Shown piece after piece: positions 62,623-64,000 of a stretch of 64,000 bases of DNA (the first letter of the stretch is position 1; the number at the start of each line of letters is the position of its first letter). A model generated the notes under the pieces. The model searched no databases, was not told the origin of the DNA, and saw nothing but the letters and a program-made list of their open reading frames with translations. The position numbers and the translations under genes are program-made. Origin of the DNA: UBA12191 sp009937185 (GTDB lineage: Bacteria > Planctomycetota > UBA8108 > UBA1146). The stretch covers positions 62,001-126,000 of the forward strand of contig CALJGL010000028.1 in the NCBI GenBank assembly GCA_938075155.1. The letters run 5' to 3'.

Positions 62623-63780
62623 TTATCGCTCAGATTCGTCGCTGTTATTCCCACAGATGTGGGAATAAAGGTGCAAGTTGGCTTCTCGCATTGCCTCGAC
62701 GCTGTAGTTCTCAAGGCAGCGTTTCTGACCCGCTTGAGCATACCCGGCCGCTTTCTCTGGATCATCCAGAAGTTCATCGATGCTCACCGCTAAAGCTTCC
62801 GGATCACCGGGGGAAACCAAATGACCCGTGACCATCTGTTCGATCACTTCGGGGATACCGCCGACACGACTGGCAACGACGGGGCGCAAAGCTTGTAGGG
62901 CATCGAGAATACTGGTACCCAAGCCTTCTTCGAGGCTGGGATGGGCGTACACATCGAGAGCGTGTAAGGCACTGCTGACATCTTTTTGAAAGCCGATCAG
63001 GTGGACTCGATCAGAAATGCCCAGTTCCTGTGCTCTGCGGGTCAAGTGTGCCCGTTCCGTTCCTTCGCCGACGATCACCAATTGGGTCGGTTGCTCCCTG
63101 ATGCGGAGATGTGACAACGCTTCGATCAGATGTACATGGCCCTTTTCTTGCGAGAGGTGACCCACACTTCCGATCAATAGGCCCTTGTCGGGGACTCCAT
63201 GTTGCTGTCGCCAAAGAGTGGGGGAAGTTTCGGGAGTTGGTAAAGCGGGGACTCCATCTGGAATCACACGGATCTGGTCGGCGGGGACACCATCGCCTTC
63301 GAGGATGCGGCCCACCTGTTGAGAGACGGCGATGAGGTGATCGGCGAGGCGGCGATATTTCCATGGTGTAAAAAATGGAGTACCGCTCCGATGGATTGAA
63401 AAGGGGACCCTTCTTTGGGCAATCACGGCAGGACGGAGGTGTTGAGGACCTCCCCAACGGATCCCGAGCCGAGCGAGTCCACACAGGGTGTGGGCATGGG
63501 CCGTGTGGGCCTGAATGATCTGCGGGGATTCTTGGCGGATGACCTGGATCAACTTTCTACACGCGGCCAAATCCACCTCACTCTTCATCGGTACTGGGAA
63601 AACAGGGAGGCCCTGTTGGCGACAGCGCTCTTCGAGTGGGGAATTGGGCGGACAGATCACTCCGCTCGGATGACCTGCCGAGTGCAAGGCTTCCGCTAAT
63701 AGCAGGGTTTGACGCTCTCCTCCTCGCCAATCGCGGGAGGTGTTCACGTGTAGAGTAGAGTAGGTACTCCGGTCAGACAT
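62623..63780 (-). CDS. Glycosyltransferase, GT4 family
   Basis: A 385-residue GT-B glycosyltransferase. The N-terminal domain has HVNTSRDWRGGERQTLLLAEAL and the C-terminal domain has GSVGHLSQEKGH, LVIVGEGTERAHL, VHLIGFQKD and the nucleotide-sugar-binding SLEEGLGTSILDAL, with the E-x7-E motif. It transfers a sugar to lipid or polysaccharide in the envelope. The ATG at 63780 is preferred; upstream in-frame starts (63828, 63903) lack ribosome binding sites and start in the divergent promoter. Confidence 0.9.
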   Translation of the reverse strand: MSDRSTYSTLHVNTSRDWRGGERQTLLLAEALHSAGHPSGVICPPNSPLEERCRQQGLPVFPVPMKSEVDLAACRKLIQVIRQESPQIIQAHTAHAHTLCGLARLGIRWGGPQHLRPAVIAQRRVPFSIHRSGTPFFTPWKYRRLADHLIAVSQQVGRILEGDGVPADQIRVIPDGVPALPTPETSPTLWRQQHGVPDKGLLIGSVGHLSQEKGHVHLIEALSHLRIREQPTQLVIVGEGTERAHLTRRAQELGISDRVHLIGFQKDVSSALHALDVYAHPSLEEGLGTSILDALQALRPVVASRVGGIPEVIEQMVTGHLVSPGDPEALAVSIDELLDDPEKAAGYAQAGQKRCLENYSVEAMREANLHLYSHICGNNSDESER

Positions 63781-63887
63781 CGGCAGAAATCCTCGTTTCG
63801 AAGGTGAGGCTAACTCATCCACGAGCATCGTGGGAGTCCTTGCTCCATTCCTTTCCCTCTCTGACAATAAGAACAGAAGGGGGTCCC

Positions 63888-64000
63888 ATGACCTTTCCCG
63901 CACATCTGTATCGTCCTGTTGGCGAACGCATCGGTTTGTTTGTTCTCGATGGTCTCGGGGGATTACCCCATCCGGATCATGGATTGACCGAACTGGAAGC
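63888..64000 (+). CDS. apgM: Archaeal-type cofactor-independent phosphoglycerate mutase, 3' end missing
   Basis: Thirty-seven residues are visible before the window ends. GLFVLDGLGGLPHPDHGLTELEA fits the start of ApgM (the family's LDGLADRP...TPLEAA), where the aspartate in LDG is a metal ligand. The ATG follows AGAAGGGGG. ApgM interconverts 2- and 3-phosphoglycerate. The assignment rests on a short stretch; other alkaline-phosphatase-superfamily enzymes cannot be excluded. Confidence 0.6.
   Translation, partial: MTFPAHLYRPVGERIGLFVLDGLGGLPHPDHGLTELE

Overview
The window is about 64 kb of gene-dense bacterial chromosome with a GC content that looks near 50%. Nearly all of it is housekeeping and metabolic genes. 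I see no phage, insertion sequence, CRISPR array, tRNA or rRNA. The cell is didermic: there is a TonB-dependent receptor, several lipoproteins with lipoboxes and a cell-surface PKD-repeat protein. Serine/threonine kinase signalling fused to ATPase and TPR modules, two sigma-54 activators and a giant PKD lipoprotein suggest a Planctomycetota-like or similar deep-branching marine lineage. That placement is an inference from gene content, not from a marker phylogeny. TTG and GTG starts behind strong Shine-Dalgarno sequences are common (rpoD, uppS, a rhomboid protease, an MBL hydrolase, mnmA).

Bases 1-10100: a cyclophilin running off the left edge, then a co-directional run of enoyl-CoA hydratase, thiolase, a 3-isopropylmalate dehydrogenase-like enzyme and YgfZ. 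On the other strand lie a 2-isopropylmalate synthase-like enzyme and ETF-quinone oxidoreductase. With the acyl-CoA dehydrogenase at 51.9 kb these imply acyl-CoA beta-oxidation feeding the quinone pool. A histidine ammonia-lyase follows whose cofactor-forming triad reads Ala-Cys-Gly instead of Ala-Ser-Gly.

Bases 10100-22400: a degenerate FabZ-like protein, the RpoD-type sigma factor, a sigma-54 activator, ndk, an RqcH/NFACT protein, a lipoprotein, a two-gene unit (coiled-coil protein plus actin-like ATPase) and a membrane-anchored metallopeptidase overlapping an aminotransferase. An intergenic region at 22.05-22.43 kb holds a near-perfect -24/-12 promoter followed about 60 bp later by a strong terminator, predicting a roughly 96-nt sigma-54-dependent small RNA.

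Bases 22400-36500: a phasin-like protein, a UbiB kinase, miaB-ribD, an unknown exported protein, serS, purA-uppS-cdsA, and phoH-pgpH-ybeY. This is a core translation, envelope and ribosome-maturation block with many start/stop overlaps.

Bases 36500-50000: cell-surface functions: a 1,070-residue VolA-like lipase lipoprotein, a DinB-like protein, a TonB-dependent receptor, an M28 aminopeptidase lipoprotein with a VOC protein, and a 1,777-residue lipoprotein with 19 PKD domains, each carrying a CxxC pair.

Bases 50000-64000: mnmA with a SEC-C protein, acyl-CoA dehydrogenase, then a tightly overlapping operon of Ser/Thr kinase-ATPase-TPR protein, GAF/sigma-54 activator, DUF503 protein and an MBL-fold hydrolase. 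Divergent from it is a free-standing archaeal-type threonyl-tRNA synthetase editing domain. A glycosyltransferase, rhomboid protease and DUF445 protein, and the start of an archaeal-type phosphoglycerate mutase, close the window.
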